DNA of 64,000 nucleotides from Fratercula arctica (taxonomy: Eukaryota; Chordata; Aves; Charadriiformes; Alcidae), in assembly GCA_947846985.1 (NCBI GenBank), contig CANTUZ010000008.1, positions 37,838,817 through 37,902,816 of the forward strand. Direction: 5' to 3'. Of this stretch, positions 14,401-29,400 are shown in pieces. Both the position numbers and the translations under genes were made by a program. How positions within the stretch are numbered: the stretch's first letter is position 1; every line of letters begins with the position of its first letter. The notes beneath the pieces were generated by a model that saw only the letters and a program-made list of their open reading frames with translations, made no database searches and had not been told where the DNA came from.

Positions 14401-17400
14401 AAGCCTGCAATATGTTTGCTAAAAATCATTTGCCTGCCCACTGATCTTTTGTCATATCTGATTTATTTTGAAAGATAAGAATCCCAGAAAAAGTAGATGA
14501 ATGTTGCTAATAAATTAGGGGTGGGGGAAGTTGTGGGTTGCTTGTTTTTTTTAAAAGTACAAGACTTTGTACATAATGAAGAAGTAAGAAAGACAAGTAC
14601 ACTCTTAAATTATTGTTTATTTGGGGTAAGTTCTTTGTACTAAATAAAATGACTGAAGGTAAAGTCACAAGAATACTTCTGGACCTAGGCTGTATATTTC
14701 TACTTTGAGGACAAGACTATGATCACTCATGGTGGCTAATGCCAAAGGAAAAATTTCCACAGCTCATAATATTTTGTTTTCTTAAAATTTTTGTAAAATA
14801 ATCATGCAATCTGCTAGAAACAGGTTCTATCCAATACCTCAGAGAACTCAGGTCCAAGAAATCACAATGTCTCAAGACTAAACAGGAATCCGAAGCAACT
14901 CATTTCTGGAGAAATTTGAATTCTAGATATGCACATCAACTTCGCAATTTTATTCTATATTATTTTTAAAGAATAACATCCACAAATATCCTACTTCTGA
15001 ATTTTAAATCTGACCCCTATCCATTATGGTTTCCACTGTATTTTTTTTTCTTTATTGTGAAGTGCTCTAATTCTTTCCTGAGGTCAGTTTAGCAGGTGAA
15101 TATAACAGCAGAGGTAGAATCAGCATGCTAGTTTTAACAAAACGTGTTTGGCTGGTATTTAGAAAAAACATTCAGTCCATGCTTTAATGGTGTCTGTAGT
15201 CAGCACTTGGTAATTAGAACCATAAACGTCACACTTCAGAGTTGCTAGTCACAGTCCGATTCTAATGTGTCATAAGCACTTTCACGTTCCTGGATTACAG
15301 TATCAAAATTATTTATTTTGGAGGAAGAACTGAGTCTGACCTGAAATGTACTTAGCCTGGTAATCAAACCTTTGCTGATTACTCAAGTAATCTTGTTACC
15401 TGTTACAAGTATTTTGTGTTGTTCCGTTTCTTTTTCTGAAGTACTTTTTAAAATAAATAATGCCAACTCTACAATCTGTTTAAAAGTAACTGTATGCCTA
15501 AAGTTCTGTTACTTTCTTCCCTCAGTCTTCAATATTGGGGAAATCTGCATGAAAACATCTTCTATCATCACAGGTCATTCACTATTGCTATCTAACTCTC
15601 ACCCAAAGTGAAAACTGGTTTATGATTGTACATTTCGCCATTAGATTTAATGTCAGTTTTATAAGAAAAGACTAGATCATGGACAGGTTACCCAACTGAA
15701 TCCCCAGTTTGTCAGCAGAAGAGCAAGGAGAATAGTAGTAAGATGACTGCAGGTAAAGAAATAAAAATGAAATGTGTTTTCTTGACTACACAGACCCACA
15801 TTTTGTGAACACGTAAGCCTGTATGTAAACCCATGCTTAAATTCAGTTACCCAGGCATACCACAGTAGTAGCAGGGAAACAACTGTCGAATCACCAGATG
15901 GGCAAAGCTTCTTAAGAAAAAGGCTTTGATTTCAAAGTGCTTATAAAATCTGTGCATTGAAATGTGATGCTCAAAGGACCCTTGTAATTCTTCAAGTCTC
16001 CTCTGCTGCTACTATGAGTAACCTGTCATAAAATACATATGTAAGTGTACAGGATCGCAACAAAAGACCATTTTGGTGTCCTGCCCTCACTTTTTTTACT
16101 GTAGGACACATCTAGTGACTTAAACCTTCCTTCTGATTTCCAGCAGAATTTATTGATGGCTGACGTTGTTCTACGATTCAAATGGTTCTTTTCTGACTGA
16201 CTACTCAGATAACTGTGTGTTTAGGCATTGTAGTTATACAAACATTTATGTTAAAAAAAAAAAAGCATTCCATCACGCGAGAGTTACAAATTAAATAAAT
16301 ACATTTCTGATTTTTGAGCTGAACTTTTATTATTTACCTTTGCCTTCCACATCAACCAGAATTTGAAAATGTCCACATGTCGACCACACTGTATTGCCTT
16401 ATCTCCGGTGTCATAGGATACATCATACTGTTTGTCTTGCTGGAAGAGATAGCCTGCACACATTTGATTGCAGCCTTGAAGTATACCCTGTAATGAAAAA
16501 TATGTACTTATATGGCATACATGCATATGAAACATTAATAATATACATTAAAAAATTATTTCAAACATATACGGAAGAATTGTTCTTTAATGGGCCAAAT
16601 TATGAAATACTGACCTTGTTTTGTAAACCTGAGCCACAAAAATAATTTCATAACCTAAGGTAGTTCTCTTAGAAGTCCCTGAGTAGCCATTGGTTTTACA
16701 TACCCACATACCCACACCTGAAAAAACATTCTCAGATTAACTTGTATTCTTAGGTTTTGATACTAACTTTGTCCACTTTACTATGTAAGGCTATGTTCTT
16801 AAGACTTAAATTTTTGATGTGTTAAATACTAGAACAAAGCTGTAGTCTTCTCAGTGCAGCAGATAGTTACAGAAAATGAAGAAAAAAAAGCAACTGAAAG
16901 CTTCAACTTTATACATTGTCCAGCTTTATGACACTTAACATCAGTGATAAATATAAATACAAATTACCTAAACCAGACATTTTTTGCTTACAAATAAATA
17001 TGGTCCACAGAGCAATAGAAACCTGCAGATTACTGGTAAATTCCTTCTCTGAATGAAACACAGAGGAGCAAATTTCTGTATGTTACACGGAAGTCTTACA
17101 CGTGTGACATTTCTAAAATAGTTTGCGTCTCCTTTAGACTTTATTAGCGGTTCTTTGAAGAAGCTTGAAGACACTGGTGTAGCTGATAAATACAAAAATA
17201 CCTATCAAGGTTCTCATATAGAGAATAACAAATTTTGCCAAAATCTGCAATAGTTAGTATAAAAAGCATGCATGCCGCTAAATAATGGCTGGTGCTTCCC
17301 TCTAATAGGTGTCAAAGTGTTTTATAAGGGGAAATAAATGCTGCAGTCTTCCATTTAGAGATGGGTCACCTGGAAGAGCAACGGCACACCTTAGGGCTGG

Positions 17401-20400
17401 AGCCCACAACTTCTTCATCCCAGTTCTATACACAGAGACCACTTCTTCAACTAACCTCTTCTAATAGCAATGGACATGCCAGAAATTAGTAGACAACAGA
17501 ATTAGTCCTATCCACAGATGACACGATGTGGGGATTTTTATCATCTAAGGAAAATACATATTGCTTAAAAGAATTAAGACGCTGGTCATGCTTTCATTGA
17601 TGACAATGAAGAACCTAGAAGAAAGCCCTAAAAAGATATATGGAGTCATAATAAAAGCAGCATGGCTTCTTTTCAAAAGAACTGAGAAACTTTTAAACCA
17701 CTGTGTAAGGTAAAAAAAGTTGCTTTTTATTTAAGCGGTTTAGACTGTGACCAATTACTAAGACCAAGGGTGTATGTTCAGTATATCATAGAAACAATGG
17801 GGGGAGATGCTCAGATGAAGTATGTTAGCATGGCTTTAGTCTTGTTATTAGAATACGCAAAGATTCAACAGCTAAAGATCTCACCCATATTGTCTACATC
17901 TTTAACAAAACAAAACTAAAAAAAAAAAAAACAGAAAAGATAAAACAACTTCCTAAACACAATGTAAATCCACACAATTATTCCTGCTAAAAGAACTTTT
18001 GAAATTAAATGGATTTTAAACTACTCTTAAAAAGTAGGGCTTGATATTTACTTTTTTTTTTTTTAGCTGATTAATTATTAAATATAAGGCAGACCTTCTC
18101 TCGGACGAGGATGGCAGAACATTGTAACAACACTCCCATCATCTTGTGTGGATTCCAAGTGACTGAGTTGGCTCTGCAAAAAAATTACACATTCAGATAG
18201 GTCTGGAAAACAGAAACTTAACCTGAAGCAGTCACCTTTGTTTTTTGCTTTCAGCTGGAAATGTAGGGAGTTTTGACCATGATGATTTCACTATGGAGAT
18301 TATTACTGTCTCAAGTGTCTTCTTTCCCAGCTATACTGTCCGGGAAAGGAATTTTTCTTGTGTTAACACTCCAATGATTAGCTTCTGATTACTAATTATT
18401 ACTAATTACTAATACCAGATAATTAGTGTCAGACTATGCTGATTAGCTGATACAGTAACTTCACCCCCAGAAGGTTCCACTTCTAGAAATAGCACTAATA
18501 AAACTAACAAAACCAGTTTGACAGGTTATATCAATTCAAGGTACTGACTGGGGGAGGGGGATGTCAGAGAACTAAGAGAATACAGTTCTTTACTGAAGGA
18601 CTGCTGGAAAAGTAGAAAGGAAAGGAGAAGACACTCCTCATGCTTATCGGCTTTTCCAGCTAAAGCCATAAGAGGCCTTCTCTGTACTAGCTTGTCAAGC
18701 CCACGGACCGTTAAAAGGCTATAAAATTTTACATCACAATCCTACCATTCTGTATGTAAAGATTAAAACTTTTTACGTGTAAGCACAGGTGGATGCCCAA
18801 GATCAGCTAATTTACTAGCCAAACAGATGAGGTGTTCTGTACTTTTAACATATTGTCCTAGGCAGTTCAATGATGATGCTAAAATAAATGTGCCAACATT
18901 GCACATCCATTGACCTCTTCACCCTAAGTAATTAATTACCAAATGTCCCCTTGATTCACTGTGTGTTCCAGAGAAGGAAAGCGTATAATCATATTTCACA
19001 AACTATGCGTGTGTTCTTACAATGCGGTTGAAGGAAAATGCAAAGATATTTCCTCCTCTTCTACACCCTGCTATCAGAGAACACAGGCACAACCACAGTT
19101 CCTCTGTTCTGAGCAACACAGTGACCCTTTCACCCCAGTCTGAGGACCACTAATTCCATAAAGATTCCAGATACAATTCCAGCCTCTGTGCTAGGTTAGT
19201 CCGTAGCACCTCTCAGCCAGAAGAACAGTGCAGCCTGTGCTATACCTGGAGAGTTCATCCCCCCTCTAGAATCTCCTGCTTAGGCACTGCAAACCAGCAG
19301 GTATTCAGCTCAGACTTAGGAGGCAATTATCCTTTGGAAATGTCACTAATAGTTCATATGGAGTAGTCAAGAAACAGGAATGTATATAACAGCTCATTTC
19401 CTTTTGAGAATGCTACAGTTTCAGTTTTGCACATTTATTTAATTTTTGGGGTTCCAAACAAAGACGGTTTTGAGCCATTTTTGCAGGGAGCATAAGGTTT
19501 AATTTAACATGATGATGTCACTTTCTACCCTGCACAGCCAGCCGGAGGCTGTCCTACCACAGGCAATCCCACTCCGTACGGTGGCAGCACGCCAGTCCTC
19601 GCTCGCCTGTGGTCCTGGCTGGCCAAGTCTGGCCCAAGTGTTAGCCACAGAGCCCAGCTGGGGCCCGTGACAGGCAATTATGCAGGAGGACGCATGGGCC
19701 CCATCCCACATCTAAAGATCCATACAGCTGACTAGAAAAGAAATAATATCACGCTTCATGGCCGGCTGCTTTCTGTGCTTGCTTAAGCTTATGGTCTTAA
19801 TTAGCACCCCTGGGTTGACCTCAGGTCAAAAGAGGTGTGCCAAACTACTGTGACCAAACCTGTGTCGCTTAAGGAAATAATTTTACAATGCTGACCTCAT
19901 ATTAGACATGTTGCCATAACATGAGTGACCTGCAAATTGTTTGGGGCGGGGGTGGATATGATTCTGCTACTTCAGAGTACTCCTGCCACACCACACACGG
20001 CTCTCCCTGCGACAGGAGGGTCCAGTGGTTTTCCTACCAGTCCTTCTGTACATTATTCTCTATCTTGTACCTGCTCCTCACTTACTGTACGAGATGCCCA
20101 CCACTAGGAAAGTTTGTTTTCCCTAAGGAAGAGCATTGCTCACTGTTCTCATTTTACGCCTTTACGCAGTGCCCACTCTCAGCACAGTTGACTCGAGGAA
20201 GCAATTTGGTGCTAATTTGAGAGTACATGGGTAGAGCTTGTTTCAAATCTTTTTTGCTTCCCTGGAAGCTGATGTCTGCGATGATGGCAAAGATCTGGTG
20301 CTTCTGATTCTTCATTGCTTTTCTGATTTTTATTCATATGGGCAGCCTTTTATGACAGAACATTTTCAGAGGAAATCTAGAGACAAACACACCCACGGCG

Positions 20401-23400
20401 TTATAAATATAGCACCTTCTACAGACTACAGCCTTGTCATCATCGGATATGGGAACATCTGTGCCAAGTACTACACATGGGACTCCCCCTGAGTATGAAC
20501 TGTAAGGGCTGGGGGGAGGGTCACGCTCTCACTCTGCTATCACTTCCAACACAAATGCTTTGCCTTTTTAAATTTGGTTCAATTAATTCTTGAATAAAGT
20601 CTGGCTTCTGCTCTGAGTGGGCATCTTGGTAACCTGGGCTATGTGCTTGGGGGTACACGTGCATTCTTTTCTGCAGACTGCACTCTGGCCTCTATTAGAG
20701 CTTCCTGCTTGCTTCACATAATACCCACATGGCACCAACTCAGGTCCCTTCACCCTGAGACACGGTGACTACCTGTGACTCTTGCTGGCCTCCCTCTAAG
20801 TTCTCTCAGTCTTCTGCCTGGCACCGCAGAACTTTATTAGCTCTGTGCTATCATAGTCCTTTCCAGCCTTACAGGTACTGAAATTTGCCCCTAAAAATTG
20901 CTGCTAATTCAGTCTCTACCATGTGTTCCTCTCTTTATTGAATACAAATATATATTTATGTGTATATGTGTATATATAAGCAATACAAAAGCAAGCATAT
21001 ATATATATATATTTATAAACTTTCATTTACAGAACACTCATTTTCAGGTAGAATGTATACTTATTTTCTGGAAATAACTGCAAACATCTTTCAGGAGAGA
21101 ACCTCTACAAATTCCCACCATGCCAGGGCTTCCCATGGTAGGCATTCATGCTCAAACACCTTCTCTGGATTCCTCATTTCTCACTGCTATTCTTAAAGCC
21201 CCACATTTCAGAGGCTGTCAAGGTGTCGCACTTTGTTTTTCCCTTAAATCCTCCTTCGCCCATTCCCAGACTTTTGATTCAAAGCTATTAATAGGACAAT
21301 CTCCCTTCCTTTTTGCCAAGCAATATCCTCGCCCTCCTTCAAATCTGCTGAAAACTTACCTTTCACTCAGCTGTACACCACTGTTCTCTTCTCTAGTATT
21401 GTTTCAATCTCCCTAGTGTGAACCTTTCCTGTCTGTCTTGCTTTTGATTATTTTAGTGTTCAAACTCAGTAATGCAGTAAATTCATCTTTTCATGAATTT
21501 GTGAAGTGTCATGTGCCTCGTGAAAGTACTTTAATACCAGTATTACAAATAAGCACCATGTAGTACCTTTCTATTCCATTCAGTTTATGACGATGCTTTC
21601 GGGACATTAAGAGTCCACCTCCCCAGGCAGCCTGGAAGAGACAGAAAAAAGAGGAGACTCATTGTTTTGGAAAACCTTAACATATTTTAATTTACTCAGG
21701 ATCTAGTAATAAATATTTTAATTAAAGACAAAACATGGGTAAATAAAAATCCTTTTTTGCCTGAATAATAGCACTTAACTTAGTTACTTACGTCTACATG
21801 GAGCCAGAGGTTGTATTTTTCACATATATCTGCAATCTCCTGGATTGGATCGAAGGCTCCATACACTGTTGTGCCTGCAGTTGCATTTACAAAAAGAGGA
21901 ACGTAACCCTACAATAAAAATAAAAATATTTAATACTAAATCCAACCTCTCTCAGAAAGGAAAAAAAAAAAAAAAAAAAAAAAAGAAAATCATTTTAGAA
22001 ATGTGGCTATCCCATTTTCCACCCTCAAAATGTTTTTCTTCCCATCCAAAAAGTGCATAAAAGCAACAGTAGAAACTAACAAATTGCATACATTGTGGAA
22101 CAAACTCGGGTTTTATTGCACTGTAACGTCACAAAATTAACTAGTCAGAAGGTAAAAAATATTGTTTTGTCTAATGTCTTTCAATGAGGAGATTCAAACA
22201 CTCTAGTAGAAGACTAGCAATAATCAAGTAGAGACTCTTACAGCAGTATAAAGGAAATTTAATTAAATGTGATTTATAAATTGCCATTTGAAGGCTTGAA
22301 GTTGTTCCTTAAGTCTTTATCTTATCCTTAGATAAACAGAACAAAGCAGAACAAAGCAATCCAAACCAAAAGCAATAAATGTGGAAGTATCGCATCAAAG
22401 TGAGACAATTTTGAATTAGATGGAAAAAAATGTGACCTGTAATATCATAGAGTGCTCAAATGTAAAGAAGTTAAGAAATAAATAATAATCTTGATTGCTC
22501 TAACTTTGGTGGTTTTATACAAAAGTAATTACTTTTTCATTGCATTACTTCTGGAAATAACAATGAATGCCTCAAAAAATTAAACTTACTGACTATATTT
22601 ACTAACCCTGCAGCCTCACACTTGAAATCTACTGGAATTTTTAGGACTTCAGTAGAATTTTTGATGTTTTTGGCTAAACTTTAAAGTTTGGATAAAAGTA
22701 GGTTTATTTCATGTTTTCGTACTCTGTTCCATGTATTTCCAAACAGAAAGTTATTTTTAGAAGTCATAAAATACAGATTTGGTGCAGGAGTTAAAAATAC
22801 TTTGTTTTTTTAAACAGTAAATGGAAATTTTAGCAAGACATATAGATAATTCCCTAAATAATACAGGAATGTATTATTAAGCAACTGAAAATATTATTAT
22901 AACATTTATATCATTATAATGTTCTCTTTTAATGTTAACCCTCAGCCTTCAAAAGCCAATTATTAAGCCAAACATTTAAGCGCTAATTTTAATAAACACA
23001 AACCTTTTGTTTTGCTTCCAAAATTTTTGCCTCCAAATCAGCTGGTATTATTTTGCCTCTGTAATTATTGTGGAAACAGAAAGACAAAGAAAATTAAAGA
23101 GTGCATATGGAAATACTAGCTATAGTTGAAATAATTTAATAGGACTTTCTCAACAGGCCATTAGCAACTAGACACACTGTACTGAACCAGTCCATAAGCA
23201 CGATACAACAAATTTAACAGTCAAACACATTTAATATATCAAAACCTTAGCATTCATCCTACCTTTCATTGCATTTTATCAAAATCACATTGTCTGTTCC
23301 GAATCCAAGTGCGGCTCCAGCTTTCTTTATTGAGTAGTGGCTCTGCAGCAAAACACATGCACATTTAATGGAGTGATTGTTTAATGGTGAAGCGTCTTCA

Positions 23401-26400
23401 CAACATACATCAATAAATTAAGAATTAGCAGCGTATTAAGCTCACATGTTCCGAGGTAAAGAGAACCAGTTTAGGGACTGCAGCCATGCCTTTGGTTTTG
23501 ACTTCAGGGAAATACTTGTAGCGTGCAGCCATTATGCTGTACATGTTGGAGATAGCTCCGCCTGTGAATGAATAAATGAATAAATTTTAAACTAGTGATA
23601 ATGAGAAAAAATGAATATTAGACCAAAGACATACAAGTCTCATTTGCATTATGCAGTGAAAGAGGCAGTGAACTATGAAAAAATAAATCTCTGAAATGCA
23701 TGGTCATCTGTCTAAACAGGATAGGGACAGACCCTCTAGAAAGTCATACTGGTAAATGGAATTTCCTATCCACCATCTCTTTCAATTGCTAACACGTTGT
23801 AACACATTCCTAAAAAGTTCAGCTTTCATTGTGCTGCTTTTGCCTGGCAACTTCTTGCCAGCGAGAATAACAGGAACTTATCAAATTGTCTGAGGCTGAA
23901 GAAACGTCACATACTGGATGGATTTATCCCATCTCATTGTAGATATAAAAGTTGATGACTTAAAGGTAGGTTTCTACAGCCAAGCTAGTTGTTCTAAGCT
24001 TCCTTATAGTCAGTTAAGGGAAAGAGGCACTTTGCAGGCTACGATTCAGCTAACCCATTTTGACACTTCCTTTTGAAAGCACCCATTTCTCTTGGTTTAC
24101 TGCTAAAAAGAGTCAAGGACAATTAGCTCATTTCTGTGATGCAGACCTCAAGATTTAGTAAAATGAATTCATCTATAAAGTCTTGGAGAACTTCTTCCTC
24201 TAATATTTCTTCATCAACAAGCACACTGAGAAAAACCTATATTTTTCTAGTAGACAGGACTGGAGACCAAGCAAGTGTGCATTCCTGGATTTTATGTGGG
24301 CTGTTCCAAAAGGAGGTGGAATTGTCCTTCATCCTCTGAAACAGGATGATGTCCCCCTTACCCCAAACCCATAAATCTGGAGTTCTGCTGGGCGCCCACA
24401 TTGTCCACACGTAGGCCCAGGACCTCCACATGGTTTACCAGTCTTTTCTGTCACTGCTGACTGCGTTTCCATCACCTTCATGGGGAGACACTTTGTCTTG
24501 GTCTGCATACTGGAATCATAGTTGTGAATCCAGTCAGATTATGTCCAGATAATATGTCCCAGCAAGTGATGGGCAGCCACAGCCTTTTTCTGACTGTGAG
24601 CCCAAATCCTCGCTGACCATCAAAGAAGTCAGTATGTGATTCTCAAGAGCTATTGGTCAGCAGGAATTGTGGTTGCTCAGCACCTCCAGAAATCAAGCAC
24701 AAAAAAGGAGGGTGTTTAAATTCCTAACTACATACCAGAGCTTGTAGTGAAGTTTTAAAATGTTGACCAGCCATGATACATAGCCATACTCAAAGATAAT
24801 TTTTTTTTCCCCAACTTTTTTGTGGGAAGTTTAAAGAAAGCATTCCTACTTCTAAATACCTGATGCATTGGTTTGTGTTGTAGATATTGTGGGCATTCAG
24901 ACACAGCTTATGTTTATTTTAACTTTTGAAGTTTTGTTCAAACCGCCAAAACAGAGAGGAAAAACTCACCAGGTGAGAATATTCCATCGCCATCTTTATT
25001 TGACCATCCGATAATCTCTCTCATCTTTCGAAGTGTTATTTGTTCCATGAGGACAAAAACAGGGGCAATTTCATAGGTAAACCTGCATAGATAAAGCAAA
25101 AAAATCCCCAACCCATCAAAATCAAATACAGACTCTAAAAACACACAATAAATTCCCAGGCTATGATTCTTCATGAAAATGCTTAAGATTCCTAAAAGTT
25201 TTCCTATAAATTTATGTTCTGCTGTTGCAACCTTTACCCAAGCAAAAATCCTCAGGAAGACAATACTGGAAATATTGGTTAATAAAAACTGTAGTATTAG
25301 CTCTTTTGCAACTTTCTGTGTAACCAGCATAAGAGCTAATGCTCTCCATCATAGCGCTGCTGACTGCGGTACAAGGTGGTACTGTAAAACATTTGTTTCC
25401 CAAAGTGCCAATTCCACACTTGTGGAATAACATATTGCCAAATCCTTATGAAAACAGCGAACTTCACTGAGCTAAACGCAACCATAATTAGAAGTATTGA
25501 GCTAGTGCTTCAAAGCCTAAATACAATTAATTACGTGGATTTATTCTGTTGATGATCTCCAAGGACAACTTATTTCTACAATACCATGCGATCAATAACT
25601 GTCAAGAGTAATTATAAATGATGACTTTCTAATTACCAATTACTAAAAACAAGTCAGCGGTCAACTATTGTATCCACTTAATGAGGGCAAAAAACATTGC
25701 ATAGTCTGGTATGCCCTGATGTCACAGACAGATGTGTGGATGGAAAGTGACAGCCATACAACCATTTTTGGTGATCAAGGTACATGGATAAATTGCTACT
25801 GCTGTAAATAAACTTGGCTTGCTGTGTATGTCAAAAAAAAAAAAAAAAAAGGAAAAAAGGAGAGGAAAAAAAAGAAGCAGAGAGAAACTAAACAATCAAC
25901 CTGCGGTTTCCAAAGGAATCTATAGGAATATGACACTGACACTTTGGATATGACTGATGCCTCCCACTTGAATAATTTCGCCAAAATGTATGCGTTATCT
26001 CTCTAATACTAAAATTACATTTTGAGAATAGGTACGGCAAACTTTAAGGAGATGTGATATGAAGAAAGGAACATACGTCTGAAAAGTTTGTCTTTTATTT
26101 ACAGCTACAGTGTTTAGTTAAAATATTAATTATCTCTTCAGTCCTTATGTGTTCTTAGTCCATCAGAGAAGCACCACCACTATTTTTAAAACATTCCTTT
26201 AAGATTAAACAGCTTTGTAATCTGTTTAGTTGTTGTAATTGTTATTTTCAGAAGCCTAAATACTGCTTATTTTGCTTTTATTATCATTAGAACTGCCAGA
26301 GAGAGACAGCTGAACACTGATCTGAAGTTTGGGTGCTGCCAGTATTTACAGAGAGGCAAAATTAATAAACCAGTTGGCATCTGCTAATAGTGTTTTGGGG

Positions 26401-29400
26401 TTTTTTTTTGTTTTCTTTTTAAGCACTGCAAGTCTAGGACATATCCCCGTCTTTATTTAGGTAGAATGACCAACTGAAGTCGACAGGAATTCAGCGGTGT
26501 ACAGATCACTGTAGCCTAACACAAGATACATTTAAGTCAACGAGGTTTTTTTCCACCAGTTTAAACACATTTTGATTTTTGTCCTGAGACCTTGCACACT
26601 GATCCCTACAGACTTCCCAGAAGACTTGAAGGCTTGTACAAAAAAAAAAAAAAAAAAGTTGTTAAGCAAGTTTATTGTATATAAAACATCAAGTGTTCAC
26701 AAGTGGAATTCTGAATATACTTAAGCCCAAGTAAAATAGTCTTTATTTATTTTATTATATTTATATTATTTATTTTATTCTTTTTTGTCTTTGTCAGTCT
26801 TTGGAGACTCAGAAAATAATTATTAATATAATAATAATTATTTTCTGAGTCTCCAAAGACTGACAAAGACAAAAAAGAAGACTAAAGATAATTATAAATA
26901 AGGCCAATGTAGCTATATCAGACAGTGGCTATGATCTGAAAAATCACATCTTGCTAAAGTTCACTCCAACTTATTTGTTTTAAATGTAAATGATTTTGAA
27001 AAATTCAGTTAAATGCAGTTAAATGTGTTAATGTGTTTGGCTTGGAAGGAACTCTCCGACTTTAGAACCAATCTCCTGACAAAAAATGCTGATTAGATTT
27101 TTCATACAGTTATAACCTTTACAGGTATTTCTATGAATTAACTAAAACAGTCATGAGTCTCAGCTCTTTACTAACAGAATTGATTAATGGGTTTTTTGGT
27201 AGTGGCTGGTGCTGGCTTAATTCTGCTCTCACCTAAAGGCCAAATTGTTTTACCAGGCCAAATCATTCTAGCTACCTGTCCTCCTGTTTGCCAGTATGTA
27301 AAAAGCAATCTGAGAATAAACATAAAGCATTTTATGTAATTTTTCTATGTTACTTTTTCATAAGCATAAATGCATAATACTGAAAATACCAATATAATTC
27401 TCTCGTCTCAGCTAACAGTGGGCATAAAGAGAACTTCCAGGTAACACTACTGCTTTCTAACCAAAGCTGGCTGCTGCATGGTGAGGCAATGCCCTGTACT
27501 ACAGATCCCTGGAGCTGGGTGAACAATGGCAACTTCTGAAATTTCCACCCTGAAGGTCTTATGATTAGCGATTGAGCTATGAATAGCACATTGATACATT
27601 ATTTCCAAGTCAATGTGGGAAGCTTATTATGTTTAATTTAATATATTATCTTCACGCTGACATTTAAGTAACATTTCCTAATGACAATTTAAGATTTTAA
27701 GAGAGTACAGATGTTTTGATTACTCAAAACTCATTTGCAAAAGAATACACATTTTTTTAATTGTTCACAAATATTTTAAGTATTGTTTATAGGTGGGAAA
27801 GAAAAAAATGGCAAATGGAAAACATTCCCTACCATAATCCAGTGTTACTGTCACTTGTGTGTTACATGCTTGTGTAGCTGAAATAGGTTAGAACAGTTTC
27901 TAGGTAAACATCAGAACCTGCCCTTCTGTGCTGGAACACTGCTCAAAGCAAATAATGTGTTCCCCAGATTTCACAGAGACAATTTGGTTATTTTTAATAA
28001 CCTTCTCTGTCCATCCTTTGAGTTGTATTTTACAAACATCTTGCTTTAACCTTACTTGCAATTACTGTATTACTTGAAAGCATATGATGTTGACCTTGGT
28101 TTGCTGAAAAAAAAGAGGAGACCAACGTATTATTTCGCATTTGCTAAACCTCATACAAGCAAATAGTCAATTTTCATACTCACAGGGAAATATTTTCAAG
28201 ACATGTTCTTGTTTAAGCCATAAATGGATCAGAAATTAGCTTTACAAAACTAGCTAGTTAATTTACTTTTAAAACTGAAGGAAAAAGCTACCTCATTTAA
28301 AAAAAAAAAAAAAGTTACTCTTTCCAAAGTGAATGAGTGCTATGTTCTCAATAATGATGGCAATATTTCATAACACGGTCTGCCACAGACCTGAATTCTA
28401 TGATGTCCCATCAGGTTTGTGCAATTCCACTGATTACAAAATGATAACTAAGCTAGGATAACTAAGTTAGTCAAAGAAAAAGGGGCTTGCAAAGAGTTAC
28501 ACTCTCTGAAGTGTGTTTCTGCCACAGAAGAACAATATTTAAACAAAGTTTTTCTTTCAGAAATGTAATCAGGTTTGTTTTCACTTTTAATTGTGGTGTG
28601 ACAAAAAGGCACTTTAAAGCACTTTGCAACACTTGTTTTACAATTAAAATGTATGTTGCTGGGTTTTCTTCCCAATCAGCTTTTAAATCTCAACGTCTCA
28701 TACCAATTTTTAGCAAACAGAACAAGTTGAGAAGATCATTACAAAGAGCAGGCGGGTTTTGGCTGGAGCACCTTATGTATTTTTCTTTATTGCTAATGTA
28801 ACAAAACAGGCACAGCTCGTAATCAGCTATACTTAATGAACCATTTACTCATGGATAGGCCAGTGAAAATACTGTTCATTTTCCAATCTGCAGGTGCATT
28901 TCCTGTGTTCTGCCAATTAGCAACAAACTACCCAAAACAGAGGTAGCTTTAGGGCTAAAACACATCCAATACAGGACTAAAGCAGAGCAGTCTGTTACCT
29001 GCCAAGCATTTGGACTGCCATCTCATTTTTGAGCATGTACAAATCAATATATCAATAAAAGCTGGCTAGGTTTTTTTGTTTATTTGGTGGGTGGTGATAG
29101 TTCATTAATTGCGCTCTTTGTTGCAAAAATTCAACATAATGCCTTAAATTTACATCTACCTTTCATTAATTTTGAAGTGAAGAAAAATTAGGAAAAGTTT
29201 CATCATTGATATGTTCTACATGTAAAATTTTACTTTGTTATACTTCCATTTATTTATTTGCACACAACTTCAATAAGTCTGAGATGAGTAATTCCTTCAT
29301 TATCATCAAATTAATTTTCAGTGTTACATTTTTAATCACTTTGAAGCCACTTCTTTACCAGTACATGAACAGGAGAAGGTGGTGCCCCAAACCTGCTGCG

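Noticed and set aside
26778..26879. Calling the intron 6 hairpin a microRNA gene
   Set aside because: Perfect pairing over 48 bp with a 6-nt loop is unlike canonical bulged precursors, and no known miRNA sequence was recognised.
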